DNA of 18,115 nucleotides. Source: Smittium mucronatum (taxonomy: Eukaryota; Kickxellomycota; Harpellomycetes; Harpellales; Legeriomycetaceae). Position numbers and translations under genes: made by a program. A model generated the notes under the pieces. It was not told where the DNA came from and did not search any database. It saw only the letters and a list, made by a program, of their open reading frames with translations. The stretch lies in contig LSSL01002199.1 of NCBI GenBank assembly GCA_001953115.1, positions 1 to 18,115 on the forward strand. Direction: 5' to 3'. Positions 1 to 8,647 of the stretch are shown here, in pieces; position 1 is the stretch's first letter, and each line of letters begins with the position of its first letter.

Positions 1-96
1 ATGTCGATCAAACCCACGTTTGGGTAGGAGCCTAATTTTATTAACCCTGTTAGAAGTAGGCTCTGACTAGGAGCTCAATAGCTTCAATGAACTGTT
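1..96 (+). repeat. Direct repeat, left copy (pairs with 18020-18115)
   Basis: An ungapped alignment with 18020-18115 gives 88 of 96 matches. The mismatches fall at window positions 4, 24, 29, 32, 33, 45, 82 and 94. They show no preference for third codon positions in either frame checked, so protein-coding constraint is not supported. The copy is cut by the window start, so its true 5' boundary is outside. On the minus strand the frame equivalent to the right-hand 61-codon ORF is open here from about 74 to 1. Confidence 0.85.
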
Positions 97-258
97 TTTC
101 ATTGACAAAGAGCTTAATTCATGACTGCATGTAACCTCGGTCATCCAGCCTACTTGAAGCAATGCCAGGGAGGGTCTTTCGGTTGTTAGATTGAACCCTT
201 TTCCCGTAGGTACGCAGCCGGTAGTCCGGCAGAGGAGCTTATTGTAGTTAGGATAATA
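1..258. repeat. GC-rich island, left copy of an unidentified multicopy sequence (partial)
   Basis: This stretch is about half G+C (31 of 60 bases in 121-180) and drops abruptly to AT-rich DNA after about position 258. Its first 96 bases recur near-identically at the right edge of the window. The remainder (97-258) presumably continues the same unit downstream but is not seen twice here. All six frames are interrupted. I do not recognise it as rRNA, snRNA, tRNA or a known transposon protein. A T-loop-like GGTTCAATC occurs on the minus strand near 195-203 without a convincing A box. It could be the end of a retroelement, a SINE-like unit or a segmental duplicate; identity is unknown. Confidence 0.6.
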
Positions 259-895
259 GTATTTTCTATACGTCTTTTTCTTTTTTTCATATTTTTTTAG
301 TACAGTTTTTAATGACGTTATCTTACAATAAAATTCCGTTATACAAAAAAAAAAAGACTAAACTGCTAAATAATACATATGGTGATATTTTTTCAAATTT
401 CATAATTTGGATTTATTTTAGTCAAAAAATTTTGATGAAACTTTGTATTATTGATTTTCCCCTTAACATTGTATTTTAATTAAAGATGAAATCAGAAATA
501 AAGATTTTAAAGATGACATGCAAATGAGAGAATGGTAAAAAAAATATACACTTTCTCAGCTCCAATAAATTCAGGGATAAACCCACCACCTACCTAAATG
601 AAACCTTAGTACACACACCGCTTGATATTCACAGCCTGATATTTTTTCAAATATGTTAGATGCTTACGAGACTCGGTTTTGAAATAAGATTTTTTTTAAT
701 TGGTGCATCTAAATGTATAAATTTTATCACCGATTCGATTTTTTCGTCAAGAAGACATGTAAAAGACTCATATCTTAAAAATTGGATATTCTCAGCATTA
801 ATTTTCTAAAAAAAAATACAAAGAGTTTAAATCTCTCCTGAAGGAAATGTTATGGTTACCCCTGAAGATATTTCATCGTTTTACATTAGCTTGGA

Positions 896-920
896 TTTGG
901 TTTGGTTTAGCTTAGTTTAG
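896..920 (+). repeat. Degenerate pentanucleotide tract (TTTRG)5
   Basis: Five consecutive pentamers read TTTGG, TTTGG, TTTAG, CTTAG, TTTAG and are followed by a T-rich and then TC-rich stretch. This is a short imperfect microsatellite. It vaguely resembles the insect telomere unit TTAGG, but the register and composition differ, so no telomeric origin is claimed. Confidence 0.5.
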
Positions 921-3900
921 TTTTTTCTTTCTCTATTCTCTCTAACATTTTTAATTTGCGACATTCAATTTTTGGATTCGAATTTTATTTTTAAAATCAT
1001 TATTATTACTGGTGCATCTTTAATGAAAATGTAATATATAAATGATTACTGATGGCCTCAGGAGGCAATTTATTCTAAAAATATTAATTATTAGAGCGAA
1101 TATTATTTTTAACGAATTGATTGGTGTGAGGATGGACAATTTAAGAAAGTGTAACAGTTATTTTTTTTTCTTTTTAAAAAAAGAACTATTAGTATATATT
1201 TCAGGGCTTATTATTTTTATTAAATCGAAATATTCAAAGAATTCAAATTAATTTTTAAGGTATTAAAGTTATCCAAAACGCATTTTTTTATATGGATTAA
1301 TGCATCTTTCTATAGAAATTCCATTATTATTATTACGAAATGGAGAATATTACTCTATAGCTTTTTCAAAATTCAATCATATAATAATTTTGAGTCAATA
1401 TAAATAATAATCGGTTTTAATATATACGATATTTTCTAATAATAAACCAGTTTTCCATAAAAAAAATCCCATGAATTTTTAGAGATAATCGATATGTGAG
1501 TACTGATAAAAATTAAATAATAAAAATACATTTTAACCCAAATATCTTTTAATAAAGGTTAGAAATTTAGATTGTTGTAAATATGATCTTTGGTTATATT
1601 CCAAAACATCAATTTTTTTAAATTCCATAAATATCTGATTTCAATAGAACTGAAATATAATATGCTTGTGATATTTGTTTGATAAAAATATAAAAAATTG
1701 TTGTATATTTGAAGTTACAAAAATATTTTTTTGTTATAAATTTGGGTTTATTTAAAGTTAAATAGATTTTAAATCATATAAAACTACTGGGTATCTTTTT
1801 ATTTTATACAAGGCATTTTTTTTGAATCTATGTTGAATCATATATCTTTCGATCAAAACTAGAAACCTAAAATCTTATATATTTATGTTAATGAATTTGA
1901 TCTTCGATATATATGTATATAAAAATTATAAGCCGAGCATAGCTCTATTTTATTTCTCATCAATCTTTAAATAATTGTGAATTTCATCACTAAAATTCAT
2001 AAATCCGAATATTTCAACTCAAATTCACACCATATTGATCAGAATATTGCTCGGAGTAATTTATGTGCAAGAAAAAAATGTTATCATTCCAAAAATAAAA
2101 CTCCAAAACCAAATTTGTAGGAAAAATATTTATTCTGTTTAAGGAACACCAATATAATCTTAATCATAGGAAAATTGAAGCAATTATTCTAATAAATCTT
2201 AAACTTTTGGACTTGATCCTAATTTTAAAAGCTTATATTGGGGAAATTCCCTTCCAGAATTGCGTAAATGAACAATCACATCCAGATATTAACATCAAAA
2301 ATAAAAATATCAAAAAAAGCATTTCCTTAAGAAAATTTCAATTTATATGGCTTTTAAGATTTCTCATTTTATTTTAAAAAATACATAATTAGCATTAAAA
2401 AGAATTTCCTGCGAATCAATTTCCACTATTATACTTTAAGGGATTTTTTTATTTCCACCTTTTACTAATTCTGGTCAAGTTTTCTCCTAAATCTCCTCAG
2501 TGGAATAACTGATAACTTAAAATGTACTAAAATTTGCTACAAATAATCCCAATTTTGTTTTGTAAATGGAAAGATTTGCTTTATGGATTTAACCATCATA
2601 AAAATCAAATATTTAGAATTAAAGAAAAATCCAAGTCATTCTTGAACTCTTCATGTTGTTTAATGAGACTACCGGTGCAGAAATTGGACTTTATATTTGA
2701 AAAATTAATCTTATATTGATTTTTAGCTAGTATGGAGCGATTATAAAAAAATATTAAATCCCACATAAATGGTTTTTTTAATCCTTTTTATATAAATTTT
2801 ATTGATTTTTAAATAAAATATAGATAAATGAAGAATTATTTTTAATTTTTTAAACCATTTAACCATTTTTTTCTACAAAAATTTGGACTTTTTAAATATT
2901 ATATTAGTGTGAAATTTTAGAGTCTATAGGTATAAAAAATCCACCAACATATAAGTTTTCAAAAACACAGTTTTAAAATTAACTTAATGCATATACACTA
3001 AATTTCGCTAATATCTTCGGTATAAACTCTTAACTATATTTAAATTATATTTTTAATGTGATTTAAATTTTTGAAAAAATATTTTTCAAGATAGGATTGT
3101 TTTTAGTGGACATTATTGGTGATAAAACCTTGCTATTTTCAAAGCATTTTTACAATAACTTTTTTTATGTTAATTGAGCTCAAGTATTAAAATATTCAAA
3201 ATCAAAAAATTTATACTAGTCGTTTAAAAATTAATTTTCAATCAGTAAAAGATATCTATTAACTCTTAAATCTTGAAATACTTTATATCAAATAAAAATC
3301 AAAAATATTCCAATTAAGATTCTAATTAAGTTTATAGTGGAAAAAAAATTTCCATAAAATAAAAAAATTTAATTTAATTTAATTAACATATCTGATATAT
3401 AAAAACCTCTATCAGGATATCTTTTTCCTTACATATTAATATATATTTCTCTAAAATTCATTTAAAAAAAATAGCGATTTTCAGATAATCTAAAAAAATT
3501 TCTAATTTTACAATACTTTTTTTAACTGTATTTTTCCTTTAAAGATTATCTAATGTTGTTAATACGAGATTTTTTTAAATAACGAAAGAGTTATTATTTT
3601 TTGGTGCACCAAAGTTTATACATGCAAATCGATATATTAATAGTTCACAAAATAATCGATTTATAACTCAATTATTTGAGAATATGATTGGAATATTTTA
3701 TATTCGATATTATATGATTTTTAATTGGTTTTTGGATAATTTAATTGCAATTCAATACAAATTAGCAATTTTTCGCATAATAAAGTGAGATTATTATGAC
3801 TAAAAAAAAACTGCATCAATACATTTAAATGTTTAGTTTCTTTGCTCGATAAGTGGATCTATTGTTCAAATTATTACATATACATAATTATTTCCTTATA

Positions 3901-5122
3901 AAAACTATATAAAGAAAACACTAGTTAAATTTTTATATTAAATATATCGTTTATTCCCCCTAATTTCCTCTATATGGACGATTTTAAAAAAATTATAATG
4001 AATAAAAATATGTTCTTAAATGGTGATTGCATAATTTTATTAAAATAATATGGAAACTTCAAAAAAATTGATTCTATAATTTCTTTATCTGTACCATATT
4101 TCTAAGCTTTTGAAATTTTCTACGTATTTGTTGAAATTCAATATAATTTTTGTCAATTTTAATTTATTTATTTTTTCTGGTCATTTGATTAAATCTGAAA
4201 AAAAAATCCATATGTATCTATATTGCACAAACAGAATTTTTTTCAATTATAAAAAATTATTATAACGAAAAAACATAGAAAATTTTCTATATTATCTCTT
4301 TTTATTTTTCGATTTTTTCTTATAAGGTTTATCTATTGATATTTTTAATCTTCTTATTTTAAAAAAGCAGAAATTATCCATATTTTTCATAAATTCTTTT
4401 AAATTTGATAAATATTGGTACTGATCAATACTAATGATCAAAAATCATCTACCCAACTATGCCAAAGACGTTTAGAAAATCTTTATTAGGGTTAAATCTA
4501 TCAAAATCTATTTAGATATTGAAAATTTTTACTTAAGAAATCAATAAATATATGTGAATGCTAAAAAAACTCATAAATTGAACTAAATTATAAAAATAAT
4601 TACAACAATTAAAATATAATGATGAAAAAATTGTAGTTTGTTTAAGTAAATATAATTTTTTTAAGTGTATAATTGAAATTTAATTATTTTGAAAATTTTA
4701 ATAAGGTTAAAGTAATAAAAAATGGTGAATATATTTTTATATCTATCCAGATAATTTTTAGTAGTCATTTATATAAAAATATATATTTTTACTTATGATT
4801 ACGATGTAGAAATTTTATATAGAATCTTATTGATTTGATGAAGGAAATTTTCTGAAGTTGAAAAATCATCGCAAGAAATCAACAGGAAAAATATCTAACT
4901 GAAATATTTTTAATGGATTAATTTCTCTAAAAAAACTTATATCTGAGCCATTTTGAATTTATCGAACTAAAAAAAATATTCACAGCTTAACTCGAAATCC
5001 AACGTCAATTATGCAAATAAAAAATTTAATTAATAATTTTAATTAACAATTTTGTATCCATTAAGGAAAAACTGAGTTAGAAAATTAAATAAAAATTCAC
5101 CATTAACAAATCCAGATTTTTT

Positions 5123-5185
5123 ATAATATCCCGATATTAATATATATCATATTTATTAATAACAACATAAAACACGGGATATTAT
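5123..5185. repeat. Inverted repeat with 11-bp perfect arms (ATAATATCCCG / CGGGATATTAT)
   Basis: The arms at 5123-5133 and 5175-5185 are perfect reverse complements separated by 41 bp of AT-rich sequence. The CCCG/CGGG cores stand out in DNA with few G or C. It could be a short hairpin or a remnant of a miniature inverted-repeat element, but no target-site duplication is evident just outside the arms. Confidence 0.55.
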
Positions 5186-5640
5186 TTTCAAAAATGTACT
5201 TTTTTCAATTTAAAACAACGCTAGTATCAATTTAATTAACCTCGAAGCCAATCATTACGGTTTTATAGTATTAAATAATTAATATTAATCATTATTTAGA
5301 TAAGATATTTAATTGTTAATTTAAACTACGAAATAATCAATAATATTGAATATTTTCTTTGTTATAACTTAAAATCAGGAATAATGTAAAAAATTAATAT
5401 AGATGTGTCCGCTTCCAAAAATAGCGTTTCATATAATAAAAAAAAACAGGTTATTTAAACCAGATCTATTTTTATCATATATACATAAATAGATAATAAT
5501 TTTAAAAAAATACAATAATTTATCCAATTCACGATTAGCTTGAATTATTGAGTACAAAAATTATATAGTTCAATTTAAGTAATATTTTTAATTGTTGATA
5601 ATAACATGGCATAAATGCCGGATTTATGTAGAATTATTTC

Positions 5641-5648
5641 ATTTATAG
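5641..5648 (+). repeat. Target-site duplication, left copy (ATTTATAG)
   Basis: Eight bases directly abutting the left transposon end are identical to 8660-8667 abutting the right end. An 8-bp duplication is the hallmark of hAT insertion. The sequence has TA at its centre (nnnTAnnn, reported for Buster-type elements) but also fits the Ac-type nTnnnnAn pattern, so it does not decide the subfamily. Confidence 0.93.
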
Positions 5649-5660
5649 CAGTGATTCCCA
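5649..5660 (+). repeat. hAT terminal inverted repeat, left (CAGTGATTCCCA)
   Basis: Twelve bases perfectly complementary to 8648-8659. Identity stops sharply at base 13, where the left end reads ATCTGTGTGC and the right end, read inward, GCCTTTTTTC. This is the presumed cleavage and transposase-recognition end. Confidence 0.93.
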
Positions 5661-5699
5661 ATCTGTGTGCAGCAAGAGATTCCCAGGTGTGCCGCGAGA
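5653..5699 (+). repeat. Tandemly duplicated left terminal/subterminal motif
   Basis: Two units follow each other: GATTCCCA at 5653 and 5678, each followed by a TGTGC(A/C)GC motif at 5666-5673 and 5688-5695, then (A/G)AGA. The second unit repeats part of the terminal inverted repeat about 25 bp inward. hAT transposases commonly bind short subterminal repeats, so this is a candidate transposase-binding array; binding is inferred. Confidence 0.7.
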
Positions 5700-6649
5700 G
5701 TTTTTCAAAATATTTAAATCTGTTAGGGTTTTGTAAATTTTGAGAAAAAAATTAAATCTTTCAGGGTCTTATGTACAAAAATAGCTTCAAAGTAGAGTCC
5801 GAAAATGTCAATTATGTAAATAAATCGCACCCTTAGGTATTTAAAGCAAATAAAATTGTATTTATAATATATTACGAATTCAAAAAAATAATTACCAGTA
5901 AAAACTGAAATTGAAATAGAAATTTTAGAAAAAGTGAATAAATTTATTTTTCGAGTGCTGACAACCGCATTGGTGGATTATATATAATAAAATTGCAAAT
6001 TAACTTTGCAGAAAAAATAAATTAATAGTGTAAATGTAAAAAAAGACAATTAATTTTCGTAAGGTGGCGTTTTTATCTTAATTTATTTGTTTTAAGTTAA
6101 TTATTTTTGAATAATAAAACACCCCCAATCTTGATTTTTGCTGTTTAAATATAAAAAAAGCTAGTTACTGTCTAGAAGGTGTCATTTTTATCTTCATTCA
6201 TTTGTTTGAAGTAGATTATCTTGGCTAATATAACAATAAAATAATCATTTTTTATAGTGAAAATGTAAAAAAATGCACTTACTGTCCAGAAAATGTCATT
6301 TTTATCTCTATTTAATTTTGGGAAATAGAAGCTTATGTAATTGACCTATAGAAAATTTTCATATTATGTAATACCCCTTTCACATTTCAAAAAATCTTAT
6401 GTAAAAATTTACCCCTTAAAGGATTAAAAGAGTAAATATTTATGTTCGAATATGTATCAAACTGTTAAATTTGTAGCTTTTTTTAAAAAATTTAATTTCG
6501 ATTGACAAAATCTTCGAATAGTTTCTAAAGTGTTAAAGTTATTTGTTTTTTACATGATTATTTCAGAATCTTTTTAAATGAAAGTAAGTATCTAAAACGT
6601 TATTTAAGTGAATTCTTTTGATATCTATTAATTGATTATTTGTTTAGCC
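5700..6649 (+). other. Noncoding leader of the hAT element
   Basis: About 950 bp between the left subterminal motifs and the first transposase ATG. It is AT-rich with no protein-like frame. It contains the roughly 115-bp tandem array at 6027-6340 and, close to the start codon, a donor-like GTAAGT at 6584 with acceptor-like TTTCAG (ending 6566) and TTTAG (ending 6647). By position it should hold the promoter and 5' untranslated region of the transposase. TATA-like words such as that near 5978 cannot be distinguished from background. Confidence 0.6.
6027..6340 (+). repeat. Three diverged tandem repeats of about 115 bp
   Basis: Copies start near 6027, 6140 and 6255, the last incomplete. Each has AAATGTAAAAAAAG-like sequence followed, about 20 bp later, by a block ending in TTTTTATCT. 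The best 29-base block (6050-6078, 6165-6193, 6279-6307) is 26/29 identical between copies 2 and 3 and 21/29 between copies 1 and 2, with spacings of 115 and 114 bp. The array lies upstream of the transposase, inside the element. It could be a promoter or transposase-binding array, or simple replication slippage. Confidence 0.75.
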
Positions 6650-6856
6650 ATGGAAAATTTCTTATCCAAGTTCGAAACAAAGCGTAAATTCAATCAGAAA
6701 TATTTCGAATATGGATTTATCGCGATGGAATCTGACAGTCATCAGCTACCATTCTGCCTCATCTGCAACAAGGCTTTATCAAATGAGGCTCTAATTCCAA
6801 TAAAACTAAAAAGACATTTGGAAACTAAGCATTCCTCTTTAAAATATAAAAAATGA
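6650..6856 (+). pseudogene. Transposase segment 1: BED zinc finger ORF (68 aa)
   Basis: The only sizeable open start of the transposase. Residues C36, C39, H56 and H61 give C-x2-C-x16-H-x4-H, the BED-finger ligand pattern, within PFCLICNKALSN and LKRHLETKHSS. This domain normally binds the transposon's terminal or subterminal DNA. The basic N-terminus (KRKFNQKYFEYGF) matches the conserved leader of ZBED5-like proteins. The ORF ends at TGA 6854-6856, which is a frameshift artefact: the family continues in the next frame from about 6853. A short BED-only peptide could in principle still be made, but nothing shows that it is. Confidence 0.85.
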
Positions 6857-7092
6857 GCATAATTGAGAAAATTGCGGCCCAAAATACGAAACTAGCAAAG
6901 CAACTTAAAATTTTCATGAAATTATCTGAGAAATTTTTGGTTTCAAGTTACATGATCGCTCATTTGTTGGAAAATCGGAAGAAAGCACACACAGACGACG
7001 AAACAATCATCCCCCCTACGTTAGAAATCATCTTTGAAACAAACATAGGTTCAGAAGGTGCAGAGAAGGTCAAAAAATTTCATTTTTCGTAA
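6853..7092 (+). pseudogene. Transposase segment 2: helical linker region (79 aa frame)
   Basis: This continues the transposase in frame +1 after the first frameshift. It contains LSEKFLVSSYMIAHLLENRKKAHTDDETIIPP in two adjoining stretches, matching the conserved region after the BED finger in which a YLVA-L-I-x-KxKKxHT-like helix precedes the catalytic core. It stops at TAA 7090-7092, but the same frame goes on with NKISHRVEDIS, equivalent to the family's (N)x(T/I)-x-RR-x-DM(S) motif. The stop is therefore an internal lesion, not the true end. Confidence 0.75.
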
Positions 7093-7971
7093 AACAAAAT
7101 TTCCCACAGAGTCGAAGACATATCTTTATGTTTGAAGTATCAAGGTTGTGAACATTTTGAAACAATTAAAGACGAATCGATGCTGCTGTAGTCTCTCTAA
7201 GTCGATTAATGTACCGATATAGGTGGAAAATCCCAGCTCCTGGCTTTAATTGGCTTCATCAAAGGCGAAAAATGTGTGAATGAATTCTTTTTTTGTGAAG
7301 AATTGGAAAGCACGACGAAATAAGAAGAATTTTTTATTCTGGGGAACAAAAAAATTATTATTTTCATTTGAAGTGGAAAAACTGCGTCAGAGTGTGCAAC
7401 AATGGATGTCCTTCGATGAGAGGAGATCGAAAAGGTTTCATCACTGACGGGCTTCAAGAAAATCCAAAAGTAGTAACTACTCACTGCATGATCCATCGTG
7501 AAGCTCTCACAGCAAAATATTTGCCGGAAATTTTGCATTAAGTTCTAAATCAAGCCGTCAAATTCGTAAATATATCAAATATCGACCACTTAACTCTCAA
7601 ATTTTCGCTCTACTTTGTGGTGCTATGGATTCCGACTACAAATTTTTGCTCTACCACACCGAAGTTCCTTGTTTCTCGAAAGGGAAAGTTTTAAAAAGTC
7701 TGATGCATCTCAAAATGGGAGTGATTACATTCTTGGAAGATGAATAAACAGATCTGGCATTTGATTTTCACTACGAAATCTGGTGGCTTAAAGTTCAATT
7801 TTTCTCTGATTTTTTGAAAAATTAGACTAACTGGATTTGAGTCTTCAAGGACCATCGGAAAGCATAATCTCATCGAAATCAAAACTGAATTCCTTTGATG
7901 AGAAATTGAAGCTGTGGAAGAGCAAAATATCGAAGGGAATATTTGACTTTTTTCTTTCTATCAACGAATCA
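7093..7971 (+). pseudogene. Transposase segment 3: decayed RNase-H-like catalytic core
   Basis: It reads in pieces. Frame +1 at 7093-7360 holds the first catalytic Asp (GAT 7204-7206) in VD-stop-CTDIGGKSQLLAL, interrupted by stops at 7189, 7198, 7207 and 7321. Frame +3 at 7362-7570 gives CVRVCNNGCPSMRGDRKGF and VVTTHCMIHREALTAKYLP, stop 7539. Frame +2 at 7577-7825 gives YRPLNSQIFALLCGAM and HTEVPCFSKGKVL, stops 7745 and 7823. Frame +1 at 7831-7971 gives LDLSLQGPSESIISSKSKLN and KLKLWKSKISKGIFDFF. In the second block the Asp expected before GAPSM-like residues is Asn (AAT 7401-7403), a predicted loss of a metal-binding residue. Confidence 0.85.
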
Positions 7972-7992
7972 TAGTTGAAAAAAATAAATTAA

Positions 7993-8435
7993 GCCAATAT
8001 CATTATCACACTGACAAGTCCCCAATCAGCATTTCAGCATTACTTCCCATCGCCTTCCATCGAAGAATATAGCTGGGTGATCAATACATTTGGAAGCAAA
8101 GAGAAAACTAATCTTAATACCGAAGAAGAAGAACAGCTGATCGACTTACTAAACGACAAGATCAATCAACTGGTTTTTCCAAAAAAGAGTTTGGACAAAC
8201 TTTTGCTCTCCCTGAAGAGGTCTTATCCTGTACTCAGCTTCAAGGCAGTCAAAATTATTCTTCCTTTTGCGCCTTCGTGGTTTTGCGAATTCCAATTTTC
8301 AGCTTTGACTGAAATCAAATCCAAAAAGAGAGAGCGACTTCTTCAAATAGACGAAGAAATTTGTGCTTGTTTTTCAGCAATGGAGCCTCGTTTCAATTTG
8401 ATTTTCTTTAGAAAAAGGCCCGGCTCTCCCATTAA
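7993..8435 (+). pseudogene. Transposase segment 4: C-terminal hAT dimerisation domain
   Basis: Frame +1 is open from 7993 after TAA 7990-7992. Conserved features are QHYFPSPSIEEYSWV, then a helix with LIDLLNDKINQLVF, then SFKAVKIILPFAPSW, CEFQFSALTEIKSKKRERLL and an AMEPRF block. The CE-x2-FSAL motif carries the Glu that completes the D-D-E triad in this superfamily, and here it is intact. Near 8400 the frame shifts to +3, where KKARLSH and TAA (8433-8435) match the family C-terminus. This is the best-preserved part of the protein, and the frame +1 ORF runs past the real end to 8511. Confidence 0.88.
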
Positions 8436-8578
8436 AAATGTTAAAATACAAAAAAAAACCTTTTGCCTTATAATTTTGATTACTTTTTGTTTGAAGAATC
8501 TCAAAATTTGAAATTTCAGGTTGTGGTCTAAAGATTTTGACAGAAAAATGATGAAAGCTTGAAAAAAAAAATTATCCA

Positions 8579-8590
8579 GGGGGGGGGGGG
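8579..8590 (+). repeat. Homopolymer of 12 G
   Basis: An uninterrupted G12 follows TTATCCA and precedes TAAGATGTGCCGC. It is the only long G run in the window and lies 69 bp inside the right end of the element. Its exact length may be unreliable, because homopolymers of this kind are error-prone in sequencing and slip in replication. Confidence 0.85.
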
Positions 8591-8595
8591 TAAGA

Positions 8596-8633
8596 TGTGC
8601 CGCAAAAATTTTCAAATCTCTTTAGTGTGCCGC
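8596..8633 (+). repeat. Right subterminal motif pair TGTGCCGC
   Basis: TGTGCCGCA occurs at 8596-8604 and 8626-8634, spaced 30 bp. The motif is in the same orientation as the left-end copies at 5666 and 5688, so the subterminal repeats are direct, not inverted, with respect to the two ends. They are likely transposase-recognition or ancestral-duplication sequences. Confidence 0.7.
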
Positions 8634-8647
8634 AAGTGAAAAAAGGC

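Larger units (their letters stand above)
259..5640. other. AT-rich gene-free stretch (intergenic or intronic)
   Basis: About 5.4 kb of strongly AT-rich DNA dominated by A and T homopolymers and TTAA/ATAT words. The longest open frames (69 codons at 1042-1251, 61 codons at 2534-2719) are rich in Ile, Leu, Phe, Lys and Asn. That is what random AT-rich DNA encodes, and I see no domain motif in them. Positions 540-960 are slightly richer in G+C and less repetitive, possibly a decayed insertion, but I can assign nothing. Small structures inside it (pentamer tract at 896, inverted repeat at 5123) are listed separately. It could be one large intron or an intergenic desert. Confidence 0.7.
6650..8435 (+). 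pseudogene. hAT transposase pseudogene (ZBED5/SCAND3-like)
   Basis: This is the remnant of a transposase of about 595 residues, the usual length for this family, which cuts and pastes the element's own ends in the nucleus. Recognisable in order are a BED-type zinc finger, an RNase-H-like core with VD-x2-TD (7201-7218), the DGAPSM-type block (read NNGCPSM), HCMIHREAL, a PLNSQIFALLC block, HTEV, LSLQGPSES, and the C-terminal hAT dimerisation domain with CEFQFSAL and the tail KKARLSH followed by TAA at 8433-8435. The frame changes near 6853, between 7325 and 7362, and near 7570, 7828 and 8400. In-frame stops lie at 7090, 7189, 7198, 7207, 7321, 7539, 7745, 7823, 7972 and 7990. I chose the ATG at 6650 because it precedes the FLSKF...KRKF(N)-x-Y leader typical of the family. 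It is non-functional as written. Confidence 0.93.
8436..8647 (+). other. Right noncoding flank of the hAT element
   Basis: About 210 bp between the transposase stop and the right terminal inverted repeat. It is AT-rich apart from a 12-G run and two TGTGCCGC motifs. No canonical AATAAA polyadenylation signal was noticed shortly after the stop. Confidence 0.6.

Noticed and set aside
195..203. tRNA B-box-like GGTTCAATC on the minus strand, suggesting a SINE or tRNA
   Set aside because: No matching A box at the right distance and no cloverleaf could be formed by eye. A 9-base match alone is weak.
896..920. Telomere-like TTTRG pentamers
   Set aside because: Only five imperfect units in the wrong register for TTAGG, with no longer array. 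A microsatellite is the simpler reading.
1042..1251. 69-codon plus-strand open frame
   Set aside because: Composition is Ile/Leu/Phe/Lys/Asn-rich with a homopolymeric run of Phe codons, as expected from random AT-rich DNA. There is no motif and no context.
2534..2719. 61-codon plus-strand open frame without an ATG start
   Set aside because: It opens on TTG, has no domain signature and sits in AT-rich background.
5978..5992. TATA-box-like TTATATATAATAAAA in the transposon leader
   Set aside because: Such words occur by chance throughout DNA this AT-rich, and there is no initiator or other support.
6853..6856. ATGA overlap between the first and second transposase frames, resembling translational coupling
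   Set aside because: Both frames match consecutive parts of one transposase, so the overlap is a frameshift in a pseudogene and not two cooperating genes.
7206..7538. 110-codon minus-strand open frame inside the hAT element
   Set aside because: It lies opposite the transposase core, whose plus-strand pieces match conserved family motifs. The minus frame is a shadow, as are those at 7691-7882 and 8343-8615.
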